Below, one piece after another: positions 31,643 to 40,239 of a DNA stretch of 55,862 bases. The DNA is from DATEVL01 sp035471625 (GTDB taxonomy: Bacteria; Chloroflexota; Anaerolineae; Anaerolineales; E44-bin32). The position numbers were made by a program, and so were the translations under genes. Location: contig DATIPT010000176.1 in NCBI GenBank assembly GCA_035471625.1, positions 1 to 55,862 of the forward strand. Reading direction: 5' to 3'. Below the pieces are notes generated by a model, which worked only from the letters and a program-made list of their open reading frames with translations, did not search any database and was not told the DNA's origin. The first letter of the stretch is position 1. Each line of letters opens with the position of its first letter.

Positions 31643-32485
31643 GTGGATCAAGCAGGACCGATCGTCTTCGTCGGACCGGGCGTGATGGCCGAGGCGATGG
31701 TGAGCGGCCTCATCCGGAGGGCCGGCGCCGCTCCCGATCAGCTCTCGATGTGCGGCCCGCGGCCGGAAAGGCTGCGCGAACTGAGCGAGCGACACGGCGT
31801 GCGGACGAACACGGACACCCGCGCTGAAGTCGCGGCGGCAAAGACCATTGTCCTCTCCGTTAAGCCCCAATCACTGGATGACGTCCTGCAGGAATTGAAC
31901 GGGAGCATCCCCCGGGACGCCTTGGTGCTCTCCATCGTGGCTGGGGCGCGGATCGAGTCGCTCATCGAAGGGCTATCTCATCCCGCTGTCATCCGTTCCA
32001 TGCCGAACACACCGGCCCAGGTGGGGGAAGGGATCACCGTCTGGGCGGCCAGCCCGGCGGCCTCCGCGGAGCAGAAGGAGACCGCCCGCTGGATCCTGTC
32101 GGCCTGCGGTCGAGAACTCTTCGTCGAGAACGAGGACTACCTCGACATGGCGACAGCAGTCTCCGGGACGGGCCCGGCCTATGTCTTCCTGTTTCTCGAA
32201 GCGATGGTCGATGCGGGGGTTCACCTGGGTTTCCCCCGGCGCATCGCCGAAGAACTGGTGGTGCAAACAGTCCAGGGATCGGTCGAGTTCTACCGGAGTT
32301 CGCCCTCTCACTTCGCCCGTCTGCGGAACCAGGTGACATCGCCTGGCGGAACCTCGGCTGCGGCGCTCTACTACCTTGAGAAAGCGGGTTTCCGGACGGC
32401 GATCTCAAGGGCGATCTGGGCGGCCTACGAACGCTCGATCCAACTGGGACAGGGAAGGAAGCGGGGCTCGATCGACGGCGCCTAG
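31643..32485 (+). CDS. proC: Pyrroline-5-carboxylate reductase
   Basis: 280 residues from GTG 31643; the frame is open upstream but overlaps ruvA. It makes proline from pyrroline-5-carboxylate with NAD(P)H. The Rossmann start IVFVGPGVMAEAMVSGL has Pro where the second Gly of GxGxM is common. Other marks are VLSVKPQSLDDVL, RSMPNTPAQVGEG, and the C-terminal signature AVSGTGPAYVFLFLEAM with QVTSPGGTSAAAL. It is the last gene before the ATP synthase promoter. Confidence 0.93.
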   Translation: MDQAGPIVFVGPGVMAEAMVSGLIRRAGAAPDQLSMCGPRPERLRELSERHGVRTNTDTRAEVAAAKTIVLSVKPQSLDDVLQELNGSIPRDALVLSIVAGARIESLIEGLSHPAVIRSMPNTPAQVGEGITVWAASPAASAEQKETARWILSACGRELFVENEDYLDMATAVSGTGPAYVFLFLEAMVDAGVHLGFPRRIAEELVVQTVQGSVEFYRSSPSHFARLRNQVTSPGGTSAAALYYLEKAGFRTAISRAIWAAYERSIQLGQGRKRGSIDGA

Positions 32486-32495
32486 GCCGCTCCGA

Positions 32496-32535
32496 TTGTG
32501 AACCGATGGACAAAACGGATGGGATCAGGTATCAT
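32496..32535 (+). promoter_or_regulatory. atp promoter with overlapping Rex-like site
   Basis: TGGACA (32507-32512) and TATCAT (32530-32535) with a 17-base spacer form a promoter. TTGTGAA (32496-32502), CCGA, TGGACAA (32507-32513) is an 18-base dyad resembling the Rex operator TTGTGAA-N4-TTCACAA, matching 12 of the 14 arm bases (left half 7 of 7, right half 5 of 7), and its right half covers the -35. The rex gene is in this window. A long leader (about 120 bases) runs to atpA. The site is a prediction. Confidence 0.5.
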
Positions 32536-32663
32536 TTCGGGGCGTGCTCGGGACTGAGCGCTTCTGGGGCGCCGCCCGAGCCGCATGGTGTCTTCGGCCG
32601 GAATCCCGGATCCCCCGACGCCAGGCAAGACCTCACGATCCTCAAACCTCCCCGGGAGGCGCA

Positions 32664-34325
32664 ATGTCGGACATCGTAAGGAACCTCGCATCCGATCTTG
32701 AGAGGCAGATCAAGGACTTCCGACCGGAGGTCGGCCTGCGAGAAGTCGGCACGGTCCTGGAAGCGGGCGACGGCATCGCACGCGTCTCCGGCCTGACCGG
32801 GGCGCAATCCCAGGAGCTCCTTCGCTTCGAGAACGGCGTGATGGGAATCGCCTTCAACCTCGAGAGCCACTCGACCGGCGTCATCATCATGGGCGACTAC
32901 GCCGGGATCGAAGAAGGCATGTCGGTCTACGGCACGGGCCGCATCGCGTCTGTGCCCGTAGGGGACGCGATGGTCGGCCGCGTCGTCAACGCCCTTGGCC
33001 AGCCGATCGACGGCCGCGGCGCGATCCCGTTCGAGAACTATCGGCCGATCGAGCGCATCGCCCCTGGCGTCGTCTCTCGGCGGGATGTCGATACGCCGGT
33101 CCAGACCGGGATCAAGGCGATCGACTCGATGATCCCGATCGGGCGGGGCCAGCGCGAGTTGATCATCGGGGACCGTCAGACCGGCAAGACCGCCTTGGCG
33201 GTCGATACGATCATCGCCCAGAAGGGCAAGGACCTGCTGTGCATCTACGTGGCGATCGGGCAGAAGCGCGCTGCGATCGCCCGGACCGTCGCCACCCTGG
33301 AGCAGTTCGGGGCGATGGAGCACACGGTCGTCGTCATCGCGGCGGCGGATGAGCCGGCTGCGCTCCAGTACATCGCTCCGTATGCTGGCTGTGCCATCGG
33401 CGAGGAATTCGCCGAGCAGGGTCGGGACGCCCTGGTCATCTATGATGACCTCTCCAAACACGCCTGGGCCTACCGCCAGGTGTCACTGCTCCTGCGCCGG
33501 CCTCCGGGCCGAGAGGCGTATCCGGGGGACGTCTTCTACCTTCACAGCCGACTCCTGGAGCGCGCCGTGCGCCTGGCGGATAAGTACGTCCTCGCGCCGG
33601 CAGGGGGCGACGGGCCGGCGGAGGCGAGCGAGTCCGTCGATGGCAAGGTCTACGACGGCCCGCTGGCCCACCACGAGGCCGAGGAGGCGCTCAAGGCCCG
33701 CCCGGATGCCGATCGGCACCGGGTGGCCAAGGTGGCCGGCTCGGGCGGCTCGCTGACGGCGCTACCCATCATCGAGACGCTCCTCGGTGACGTCTCGGCC
33801 TATATTCCGACGAACGTGATCTCGATCACCGATGGGCAGATCTACCTCGAGAGCGATTTGTTCTATGCCGGGATCCGGCCGGCGATCAACGTCGGCCTGT
33901 CGGTCTCGCGGGTCGGCGGCGACGCCCAGACCAAAGCGATGAAGCAGGTCGCCGGGCGTCTCCGTCTTGACATGGCGTCCTTCCGTGAGGTCGCGGCGTT
34001 TGCCCAATTCGGATCGGACCTGGACCGGGCGACTCAGGCCCAGTTGGCCCGAGGCCAGCGCCTCCAGGAGGTCCTCAAGCAGCCGCAGTACGCTCCGGTT
34101 GAGCTCGAGATGCAAGTGATCACCCTGTTCGCTGCGACGAACGGCTTCGCCGATCATGTTCCGGTCGATCGGGTCCAGGCTTGGGAAGAGGCCCTGGTAC
34201 GCAGCATCGAGGCCAGCCACCCCGAGATACCGAAAGACATCGCCACCCGCCGCCTGATCACCGACGAAACCCAGACGGCCCTTCGGCAGGCGATCGAAGC
34301 GTTCAACCAAGGCTGGCAAGGCTGA
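32664..34325 (+). CDS. atpA: F1 ATP synthase subunit alpha, with an internal insertion
   Basis: 553 residues from ATG 32664 (CGGGAGG upstream); an open frame extends back through the promoter and is not used. The non-catalytic nucleotide site has GDRQTGKT (169-176). About 50 extra residues (roughly 308-357) stand between LLERAVRLADK and GSGGSLTALPIIET, where most alpha subunits have only a few, so the protein exceeds the usual 500-510. The insertion is charged (EASESVDGKVYDGPLAHHEA). It is first in an A-G-D-C operon; no delta, b, c or a gene precedes it. Confidence 0.95.
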   Translation: MSDIVRNLASDLERQIKDFRPEVGLREVGTVLEAGDGIARVSGLTGAQSQELLRFENGVMGIAFNLESHSTGVIIMGDYAGIEEGMSVYGTGRIASVPVGDAMVGRVVNALGQPIDGRGAIPFENYRPIERIAPGVVSRRDVDTPVQTGIKAIDSMIPIGRGQRELIIGDRQTGKTALAVDTIIAQKGKDLLCIYVAIGQKRAAIARTVATLEQFGAMEHTVVVIAAADEPAALQYIAPYAGCAIGEEFAEQGRDALVIYDDLSKHAWAYRQVSLLLRRPPGREAYPGDVFYLHSRLLERAVRLADKYVLAPAGGDGPAEASESVDGKVYDGPLAHHEAEEALKARPDADRHRVAKVAGSGGSLTALPIIETLLGDVSAYIPTNVISITDGQIYLESDLFYAGIRPAINVGLSVSRVGGDAQTKAMKQVAGRLRLDMASFREVAAFAQFGSDLDRATQAQLARGQRLQEVLKQPQYAPVELEMQVITLFAATNGFADHVPVDRVQAWEEALVRSIEASHPEIPKDIATRRLITDETQTALRQAIEAFNQGWQG

Positions 34326-34349
34326 TCGAGGCGCTGGGAGTCGACTGAG

Positions 34350-35255
34350 ATGGCCTCCGCCCGAGAGATGCGGCTCCGCATTCGAAGCGTGCGCAACATC
34401 GCCCAGGTGACGCGCGCCCTGCAGGCGGTGAGCGCCAGCCGGGTGCGCCGAGCGCAGCAGGCGGTTCAGGCGACCCGGCCCTATGCGACCAAAGCGTGGG
34501 AGGTGCTGCTCCATCTGGCGACGCAGCCGGCGCGCGACGTCGCCCATCCGCTCCTGACCCAGCGACCGACGGTCCGCCGGATCACCGTTGTGGCGATCAC
34601 CGGTGACCGCGGCCTGGCCGGGGCCTACAACGCCAATCTGATCCGGTACTGCCTCGAGACGTTCCGGACCGCCGAGGCGCCGGTCAACTACGTCATCGTC
34701 GGCCGCAAAGGTCGCGATATGCTGACCCGCCGCCGCGTCGACCTGCGCGCCGAGTTCAGCGGACTGCCGGCCGAGCCGACGTTCGCCGATGTCTCGGCGA
34801 TCGGACGCCTCGTCGTCGAGGACTACCTGGAAGGCCGGACCGATCAGGTCTACCTCGTCTACACCGACTTCGTGAACTTGCTGCGGCAGGATCCGACGTC
34901 GAAGTTGTTGCTGCCCCTCGAAATCAAGAAGGCCGAGGCCCGCGTTCAGGAGTTCGCTCCGCGAGAGGATGGACCGGCCCCGGCCTACCTCTACGAGCCA
35001 AGCGAGGAGCAGCTCATCGGCCAAATCGTTCCGCGCTTCACCGCGCTGCAGGTGTATCACGCCGTGATGGAATCGTTGGCGAGCGAGCACGCCGCCCGGA
35101 TGGTGGCGATGCAGAACGCCACCCAAAACGCCGGCGAGCTCGGTCAGGCGCTCCAACTCGAATACAACAAGGCCCGTCAGCAGGCGATCACCGGCGATAT
35201 CTTGGATATCGTGGGTGGCGTTGAGGCGTTGCAGGCCCAACGATCGGGAGGATAG
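34350..35255 (+). CDS. atpG: F1 ATP synthase subunit gamma
   Basis: 301 residues. Gamma is the central rotor shaft of F1. The N-terminal helix starts ASAREMRLRIRSVRNIAQVT and the C-terminal helix has ARMVAMQNATQNAGEL with the final QQAITGDILDIVGGVEAL, both diagnostic. The middle domain includes TGDRGLAGAYNANLI. It begins 24 bases after atpA and ends two bases before atpD. Confidence 0.95.
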   Translation: MASAREMRLRIRSVRNIAQVTRALQAVSASRVRRAQQAVQATRPYATKAWEVLLHLATQPARDVAHPLLTQRPTVRRITVVAITGDRGLAGAYNANLIRYCLETFRTAEAPVNYVIVGRKGRDMLTRRRVDLRAEFSGLPAEPTFADVSAIGRLVVEDYLEGRTDQVYLVYTDFVNLLRQDPTSKLLLPLEIKKAEARVQEFAPREDGPAPAYLYEPSEEQLIGQIVPRFTALQVYHAVMESLASEHAARMVAMQNATQNAGELGQALQLEYNKARQQAITGDILDIVGGVEALQAQRSGG

Positions 35256-35257
35256 GC

Positions 35258-36658
35258 ATGCCGGAAGCGATGGGAAAGGTCGTCCAAATCCTCGGCGGTG
35301 TCGTCGATTGTGAGTTTCCTCCGGGCGAACTCCCGCAGGTCTACGACGCGATCGAGGTTTCCCGGCCGGAGGGCTTCCCTCTGATCCTCGAGGTGCAGCG
35401 CCACCTGGGGGACCGCCAGGTGCGGACGGTCGCGATGGACACCACGGACGGCCTGCAGCGCGGCATGCCGGCTCGCGCTACCGGTGGACCGATCTCGGTT
35501 CCCGTCGGGGAGGCCTCCCTCGGCCGCGTGTTCAACGTCCTCGGCCGGCCGGTCGACGGGCGCGGGCCAATTGAGGCCACCCAGCGCTATCCGATTCACC
35601 GCCCGGCCCCTTCGTTCGAGGATCAGTCCCGCAAAGTGGAGGTATTCGAGACCGGCCTCAAGGTGATCGATCTGGTGGCGCCTTTTACCAAGGGCGGCAA
35701 GACGGGCATCTTCGGTGGGGCGGGGGTCGGCAAGACGATCCTGATCCAGGAACTGATCCGATCCATCGCCACGGTCCACAAGGGGAATTCGGTCTTCGCC
35801 GGGATCGGGGAACGAACCCGGGAAGGCACGCAGATGTATCGCGAGATGATCGAGTCCGGTGTGTTGAAGGACACGGTTCTCGTCTACGGGCAGATGAACG
35901 AACCCCCCGGCGTCCGGCTGCGTGTGGGGCTGACGGCCTTGACGATGGCCGAATACTTCCGCGACCAGGGCCGCGACGTCCTCCTGTTCATTGACAATAT
36001 CTTCCGGTTCTCGATGTCGGGCTCGGAGGTGTCGGCGCTCCTGGGTCGGATGCCTTCCGCCGTGGGCTATCAACCCACGCTGGCGACCGAGATGGGTGCC
36101 CTGCAGGAACGGATCACCTCCACCCGGTCCGGCTCGATCACATCGATGCAGGCGGTCTACGTGCCGGCCGACGACTACTCCGACCCGGCGCCGGTGGCGA
36201 CCTTCACCCACCTCGACGCGACGATCGCCCTGGAACGATCGATCGTCGAGAAGGGAATCTATCCGGCGGTCGATCCCCTGTCGTCAACCTCCCGGATCCT
36301 GGATCCGGTGATCGTCGGGGAGGAGCACTATGCCACCGCCCGTGAGGTGCAGAAGGTCCTGCAGCGCTACAAGGATCTCCAGGACATTATCGCCATCCTC
36401 GGCATCGACGAACTGAGCGAGGATGACAAGCTGCTCGTGGCGCGGGCCCGGAAGATGGAGCGGTACTTCTCCCAGCCGATGTATGTCGCCGCGCAGTACA
36501 CGGGCCGCGAGGGCCGCTACGTGCCCCTGCGCGAGACCGTGCGCGGGTTCCGAGAAATCCTGGACGGCAAGCACGACGATCTGCCGGAGCAGGCCTTCTA
36601 CATGGTCGGCCCGATTGAGGAAGCCGTCGAGATGGGCAAGCAGCTAGCGGCGGCCTGA
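35258..36658 (+). CDS. atpD: F1 ATP synthase subunit beta
   Basis: 466 residues, normal length. This is the catalytic subunit. The P-loop is GGAGVGKT, the catalytic Glu region is GERTREG, and VLLFIDNIFRF with the DELSEEE-like DELSEDDK segment completes the signature. The phenylalanine and tyrosine positions of the adenine pocket are conserved (GREGRYVPLRETVRGF). No unusual insertion is present, unlike its partner AtpA. Confidence 0.97.
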   Translation: MPEAMGKVVQILGGVVDCEFPPGELPQVYDAIEVSRPEGFPLILEVQRHLGDRQVRTVAMDTTDGLQRGMPARATGGPISVPVGEASLGRVFNVLGRPVDGRGPIEATQRYPIHRPAPSFEDQSRKVEVFETGLKVIDLVAPFTKGGKTGIFGGAGVGKTILIQELIRSIATVHKGNSVFAGIGERTREGTQMYREMIESGVLKDTVLVYGQMNEPPGVRLRVGLTALTMAEYFRDQGRDVLLFIDNIFRFSMSGSEVSALLGRMPSAVGYQPTLATEMGALQERITSTRSGSITSMQAVYVPADDYSDPAPVATFTHLDATIALERSIVEKGIYPAVDPLSSTSRILDPVIVGEEHYATAREVQKVLQRYKDLQDIIAILGIDELSEDDKLLVARARKMERYFSQPMYVAAQYTGREGRYVPLRETVRGFREILDGKHDDLPEQAFYMVGPIEEAVEMGKQLAAA

Positions 36659-36668
36659 GGCGGGACGG

Positions 36669-37115
36669 ATGCCGATCCAGTGTGAGATCGTAAGCCAGGA
36701 TCGTTCGCTGTTCAGCGGGATGGCCGACATGGTCATCGCCCCGGGCAGCGAAGGGGAGATGGGGATTCTCCCCAACCATGCGCCCCTGCTGACCAACCTG
36801 GGCTATGGGTTCTTGCGCGTCCGTCACGGCGGTCAGGAAGACATCTTTGCGATCGGCGGCGGGGTGATGGAGGTCCGCCCGGACATCATCACCGTGCTGG
36901 CCGACGTCGGTGAGAACGTCGCCGAGATCGACGCGGCCCGTGCGGAGGCGGCTCGGGCCCGGGCGGAGGCGCTGCTCAAGCAGGGAGCGCCGCCGGATGC
37001 CGACGAGTATCTGGCGATCGAGGCGGCCCTGCGCCGCTCAAACCTGCGGCTGGAAGCTGTGCGGCGGTACCGCCGGATGGGCCGCCGTCCGCCATCGGCC
37101 CCGCCCGAGTCGTAG
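36669..37115 (+). CDS. atpC: F1 ATP synthase subunit epsilon
   Basis: 148 residues. The N-terminal beta sandwich shows CEIVSQDRSLFSGMADMVIAPGSEGEMGILPNHAPL-type spacing (quoted in pieces: SLFSGMADMVIAPG and GEMGILPNHAPLLT). The C-terminal pair of helices, which can brake ATP hydrolysis, covers about 88-140 and is Ala/Arg/Glu-rich. It follows atpD by ten bases and is three bases before the MreB-family gene. Confidence 0.93.
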   Translation: MPIQCEIVSQDRSLFSGMADMVIAPGSEGEMGILPNHAPLLTNLGYGFLRVRHGGQEDIFAIGGGVMEVRPDIITVLADVGENVAEIDAARAEAARARAEALLKQGAPPDADEYLAIEAALRRSNLRLEAVRRYRRMGRRPPSAPPES

Positions 37116-37118
37116 TCA

Positions 37119-38126
37119 ATGGCCTTGTTCGGCAAGGAACTCGGAATCCACCTCGGCACGGTCAACACCGTGATCGCCGAGGGGGACTCGATCGTCCTTC
37201 ACGAGCCCACGGTTGTCGCCATCGATACCGAAGAATTGAAGATCGTCGAGGTCGGCCAGGCGGCCCGCGAGATGGATGGCCGCACCCCCGAGATGATCGA
37301 GGTCATGCGGCCCCTGCGGGAAGGCGTCATCGCCGACTTCGAGGTCACCCAGCGGATGCTCGGCTACTTCATCGAAAAGGTCAGCGGGCCGACCCGGCTC
37401 TTCAAGCCGCGGGTTATGGTCACCGTCCCGTACGGGGCGACGAGCGTCGAGAGCCGGGCGGTGCACGAAGCTGCGCTGCAGGCCGGCAGCCGCGAGGTCC
37501 TGTTGATTCAGGAACCTCTGGCGGCGGCGATCGGGATCGGTCTGCCGATCGCGACCCCCTCGGGGAACATGGTCGTGTCCCTGGGCGGCGGCGCGACCCA
37601 GGCGGCCGTGCTCGCGATGAGCGGGGTGGTCATTGCCAGCACGGTGCGCAGCGGTGGGGCGAAGCTCGATGAAGCCATCGCCTCGTATGTGCGCAAGAAG
37701 TACGGCCTTGTGATCGGGTCCCGCACGGCGGAGGAGACCAAGATCCGCATCGGCGCCGCCATCGCGCAGGACGATTCCCGTACGATGGAGATCCAGGGGC
37801 AGGACCAGGTCACCGGCCTGCCGCGTCCGATCACCCTGACGACCGACGAAGTCGTCGAGGCGATCCAGGAGACCCTCCAGCTTCAGATCGCAGCCGTCCG
37901 GACGGTCCTCGAACGGACCCCTCCGGAACTCGCCTCCGATATCATCGATCGGGGGATGGTCGTCGCCGGGGGCGGCTCGTTGCTGCGTGGCATCGACAAG
38001 TGGTTGACCCGCGAAACCGGCGTCCCGGCCTACCTCGCCGACGAACCGGTCGAATGCGTCGCCAAAGGCGCGGCGCGCGGCCTGACGATGCTCGAACGCC
38101 TCCGAAGGCACCTTCCACAAGTCTAG
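37119..38126 (+). CDS. mreB: MreB/Mbl-family actin-like protein with altered ATPase motifs
   Basis: 335 residues with MreB-like sequence throughout (VMRPLREGVIADFEVTQRML, VPYGATSVESRAV, DIIDRGMVVAGGGSLLRGID). The actin-fold phosphate-1 motif reads GIHLGTVNT with His11 in place of the Asp of GIDLGTANT. Phosphate-2 reads VSLGGGATQ (153-161), with Ser154 for Asp and Ala159 for Thr. E132 (QEP) and the adenine motif AGGGSLL are kept. It may bind nucleotide without normal hydrolysis. MreB normally organises cell-wall synthesis in rods. It directly follows atpC, so it is probably co-transcribed. Confidence 0.9.
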   Translation: MALFGKELGIHLGTVNTVIAEGDSIVLHEPTVVAIDTEELKIVEVGQAAREMDGRTPEMIEVMRPLREGVIADFEVTQRMLGYFIEKVSGPTRLFKPRVMVTVPYGATSVESRAVHEAALQAGSREVLLIQEPLAAAIGIGLPIATPSGNMVVSLGGGATQAAVLAMSGVVIASTVRSGGAKLDEAIASYVRKKYGLVIGSRTAEETKIRIGAAIAQDDSRTMEIQGQDQVTGLPRPITLTTDEVVEAIQETLQLQIAAVRTVLERTPPELASDIIDRGMVVAGGGSLLRGIDKWLTRETGVPAYLADEPVECVAKGAARGLTMLERLRRHLPQV

Positions 38127-38228
38127 CCGCCACCCATCCGGCGTCAGCCAACAGAAGACGGCCATCAACGAACAGCAACGAGCTGAAGCTGACCGCTGAC
38201 AACTGCTGGTTGATGAACGAAGGCTGTG
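38127..38228. repeat. Intergenic dyad carrying the GCTGACCGCTGA repeat
   Basis: CATCAAC (38163-38169) and CAGCA (38173-38177) pair with TGCTG (38204-38208) and GTTGATG (38209-38215), a 12-bp stem with a three-base bulge. The 12-mer GCTGACCGCTGA at 38188-38199 also occurs at 478-489 between rpsJ and rplC. It lies between the convergent ends of mreB and rex and may serve as a bidirectional terminator or be a remnant of a dispersed repeat. Confidence 0.5.
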
Positions 38229-38849
38229 CTAGGGGATGTAGTAGGTCATTCGCTGCAGGTGCAAGACCGGATCGATGTACTGCACACTGACCGTCTTGGG
38301 GACCTGGAGCGAGGTCGGCGCGTAGCACAGGATCCCGCGCACCCCGGCTTCGACCAGCCGGTCGGCGAGATCCTGCGCGGCGTTGGCGGGTACGGCCAGC
38401 ATCGCAACGGCGATGCCGCGCTGGCGGATCTCTTCTTGGAGGTGGGAGACGTCGTTGACAACCAACGACCCGATCTGGGTGCCCACCTTGGCCGGGTCAC
38501 TGTCGAAGACGGCGACAATGCGGTAGCCGCGGTCGACGAAGCCCCCGTAGTGCGCGATGGCGCGCCCTAGGTCGCCGACGCCGATCAAGACGACGTCCCA
38601 GATACGATCGACCTTGAGGATCCGGCGCAACTGGTCCTTCAGATAGCCGATGTTGTAGCCGGTCCCTTGTTTTCCGAACTCGCCGAATTGGGAAAGGTCC
38701 TTGCGGATTTGGGCCGAGGAGATCCCCAGTCGCTCGCCGAGTTCCTGGGACGAGGTGATCTCCTTGCCATTGGCGGCCATCTGGGTCAGAGCGCGCAAGT
38801 AGAGAGGGAGACGGCCCACCACGATGTCAGGCACACTGGATGCGGGCAT
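38229..38849 (-). CDS. rex: Redox-sensing transcriptional repressor Rex
   Basis: 206 residues. Winged helix at about 10-75 (RLPLYLRALTQMAANGKEIT, SSQELGERLGISSAQIRKDL, SQFGEFGKQGTGY), then an NAD(H)-binding Rossmann domain with VVLIGVGDLGRAIAHYGGF and a C-terminal swapped helix. Rex represses respiratory and fermentation genes and leaves DNA when NADH rises. It is divergent from obg. A candidate Rex site lies at the atp promoter and a half-site at its own promoter. Confidence 0.96.
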   Translation of the reverse strand: MPASSVPDIVVGRLPLYLRALTQMAANGKEITSSQELGERLGISSAQIRKDLSQFGEFGKQGTGYNIGYLKDQLRRILKVDRIWDVVLIGVGDLGRAIAHYGGFVDRGYRIVAVFDSDPAKVGTQIGSLVVNDVSHLQEEIRQRGIAVAMLAVPANAAQDLADRLVEAGVRGILCYAPTSLQVPKTVSVQYIDPVLHLQRMTYYIP

Positions 38850-38879
38850 GGATCTCTCCGGCCCCGAGGCCGAGCCGGA

Positions 38880-38909
38880 ACTCTATCACAAGTAGCGGGG
38901 GGGTGCAAA
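38880..38909 (-). promoter_or_regulatory. rex promoter with a TTGTGA half-site
   Basis: On the minus strand TTTGCA (38909-38904) and TAGAGT (38885-38880) with an 18-base spacer. TTGTGA (38891-38886), a Rex half-site, abuts the -10, so self-repression is possible but the second half is poor. Confidence 0.4.
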
Positions 38910-38954
38910 CGAGCGGCGAGGGAGCGGTCACAGCGCCGTGAACCCTTCGAGCGC

Positions 38955-38960
38955 TATAAT
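38955..38960 (+). promoter_or_regulatory. -10 hexamer of obg with a very short leader
   Basis: TATAAT at 38955-38960 lies 16 bases before the obg ATG, so the mRNA leader would be about ten bases. No good Shine-Dalgarno or -35 was seen. Confidence 0.55.
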
Positions 38961-38976
38961 CCCGCACAGGCCAACG

Positions 38977-40239
38977 ATGTTCCTCGACGAAGCGCACATC
39001 CATGTGACGGCCGGGAAAGGCGGCGACGGGATCGTCCACTTCCGCAGGGAGAAGTACGTTCCGCGCGGCGGCCCCGACGGTGGGGATGGGGGCCGAGGCG
39101 GTCATGTGGTCTTGCGGGTTCGGCCGACGATGCATGGCCTGACCTCATTCCGGGAGAAGCAGCGGTTTCGGGCCAAGCCCGGTGGGAAGGGGGGTCCATC
39201 CAAGCGGTCCGGACGACAGGGCGAAGACCTGGTCCTGGCCGTGCCGCCCGGAACCCTCGTCCGATCGGAGCCGGATGGCGAGCTTCTGGCCGACCTGGTC
39301 GAACCGGGGGATGAGGTCTTGGTGGCCCGCGGGGGCCGGGGCGGCCGCGGCAATTCCCGGTTCGCGACCTCGCGGCGGCAGGCCCCGCGCCTGGCGGAGC
39401 GCGGTGAGCCGGGAGAGGAACGTCGCCTGCATCTGGAGCTCCGCCTGATCGCCGACGTCGGGATCGTGGGCGTCCCGAATGCCGGCAAATCCACCCTGCT
39501 GGCTGCCCTAACCGAGGCTCGACCGAAGATTGCGGACTACCCGTTCACAACCCTGCAGCCGAATCTGGGCGTGGCGGTGCTTCCCAGCGGAGATACGCTT
39601 GTCCTGGCCGACATACCCGGGCTGATCGAGGGGGCGCACCGCGGCGTCGGTCTCGGCGACGCCTTCCTGCGCCATATCCGCCGCACCCGCGTGCTGATCC
39701 ATCTGCTCGACGGCCTCTCCGCCGATCCCTTGGCCGACCTGGGGGCAACGAACGCAGAATTGGCAGCCTACGATCCGGCCCTGGCAGCGATCCCGCAGGT
39801 CCTGGCCGTCAACAAAATGGATGACCCGGCGGTCGAGCAGCGCTGGCCGGCACTGAGAGAGTCGTTGCGGTCGCTGGGTTTGCAAGCCGTACCGATCTCG
39901 GCGCAGCGGAGGACGAATCTGGAGACTCTCCTCGAACGGGCGGCGAAGGCCGTCGCCGAAGCGCCCCTTGACGCTGCACCGTCCACGATCCCCGTCCACC
40001 GCCCAGGTCCCGACCCCAGCGCATTTGAGCTGCGGCGGGACCCGGATGGAGCCTGGCGCGTTTCCGGCACGCTCGTCGAACGATCGGCCGCCATGACCTA
40101 CTGGGAACACGACGAAGGAGTGCGGCGATTCCAGCGGCGCCTGGCAGGCATGGGAGTCGAGGCGGCCCTTCGAGAGGCGGGGGTTCAGCCGGGGGAGACG
40201 GTTCGCATCGGGGAGTTTGAGCTCGAATGGCAGGAATGA
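38977..40239 (+). CDS. obg: GTPase Obg (CgtA)
   Basis: 420 residues from ATG 38977 (MFLDEAHIHVTAGKGGDGIV); an upstream in-frame start would lie on top of the promoter. The glycine-rich Obg fold covers 1-160, the G domain shows GVPNAGKST (G1), DIPG (G3) and NKMD (G4), and a C-terminal OCT domain is at about 340-420. Obg acts in 50S assembly and the stringent response. The end overlaps the nadD start by 13 bases. Confidence 0.95.
   Translation: MFLDEAHIHVTAGKGGDGIVHFRREKYVPRGGPDGGDGGRGGHVVLRVRPTMHGLTSFREKQRFRAKPGGKGGPSKRSGRQGEDLVLAVPPGTLVRSEPDGELLADLVEPGDEVLVARGGRGGRGNSRFATSRRQAPRLAERGEPGEERRLHLELRLIADVGIVGVPNAGKSTLLAALTEARPKIADYPFTTLQPNLGVAVLPSGDTLVLADIPGLIEGAHRGVGLGDAFLRHIRRTRVLIHLLDGLSADPLADLGATNAELAAYDPALAAIPQVLAVNKMDDPAVEQRWPALRESLRSLGLQAVPISAQRRTNLETLLERAAKAVAEAPLDAAPSTIPVHRPGPDPSAFELRRDPDGAWRVSGTLVERSAAMTYWEHDEGVRRFQRRLAGMGVEAALREAGVQPGETVRIGEFELEWQE

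Noticed and set aside
32544..32663. 40-residue N-terminal extension of AtpA
   Set aside because: No alpha subunit has it, and the extension begins just after the promoter; ATG 32664 has its own ribosome site.
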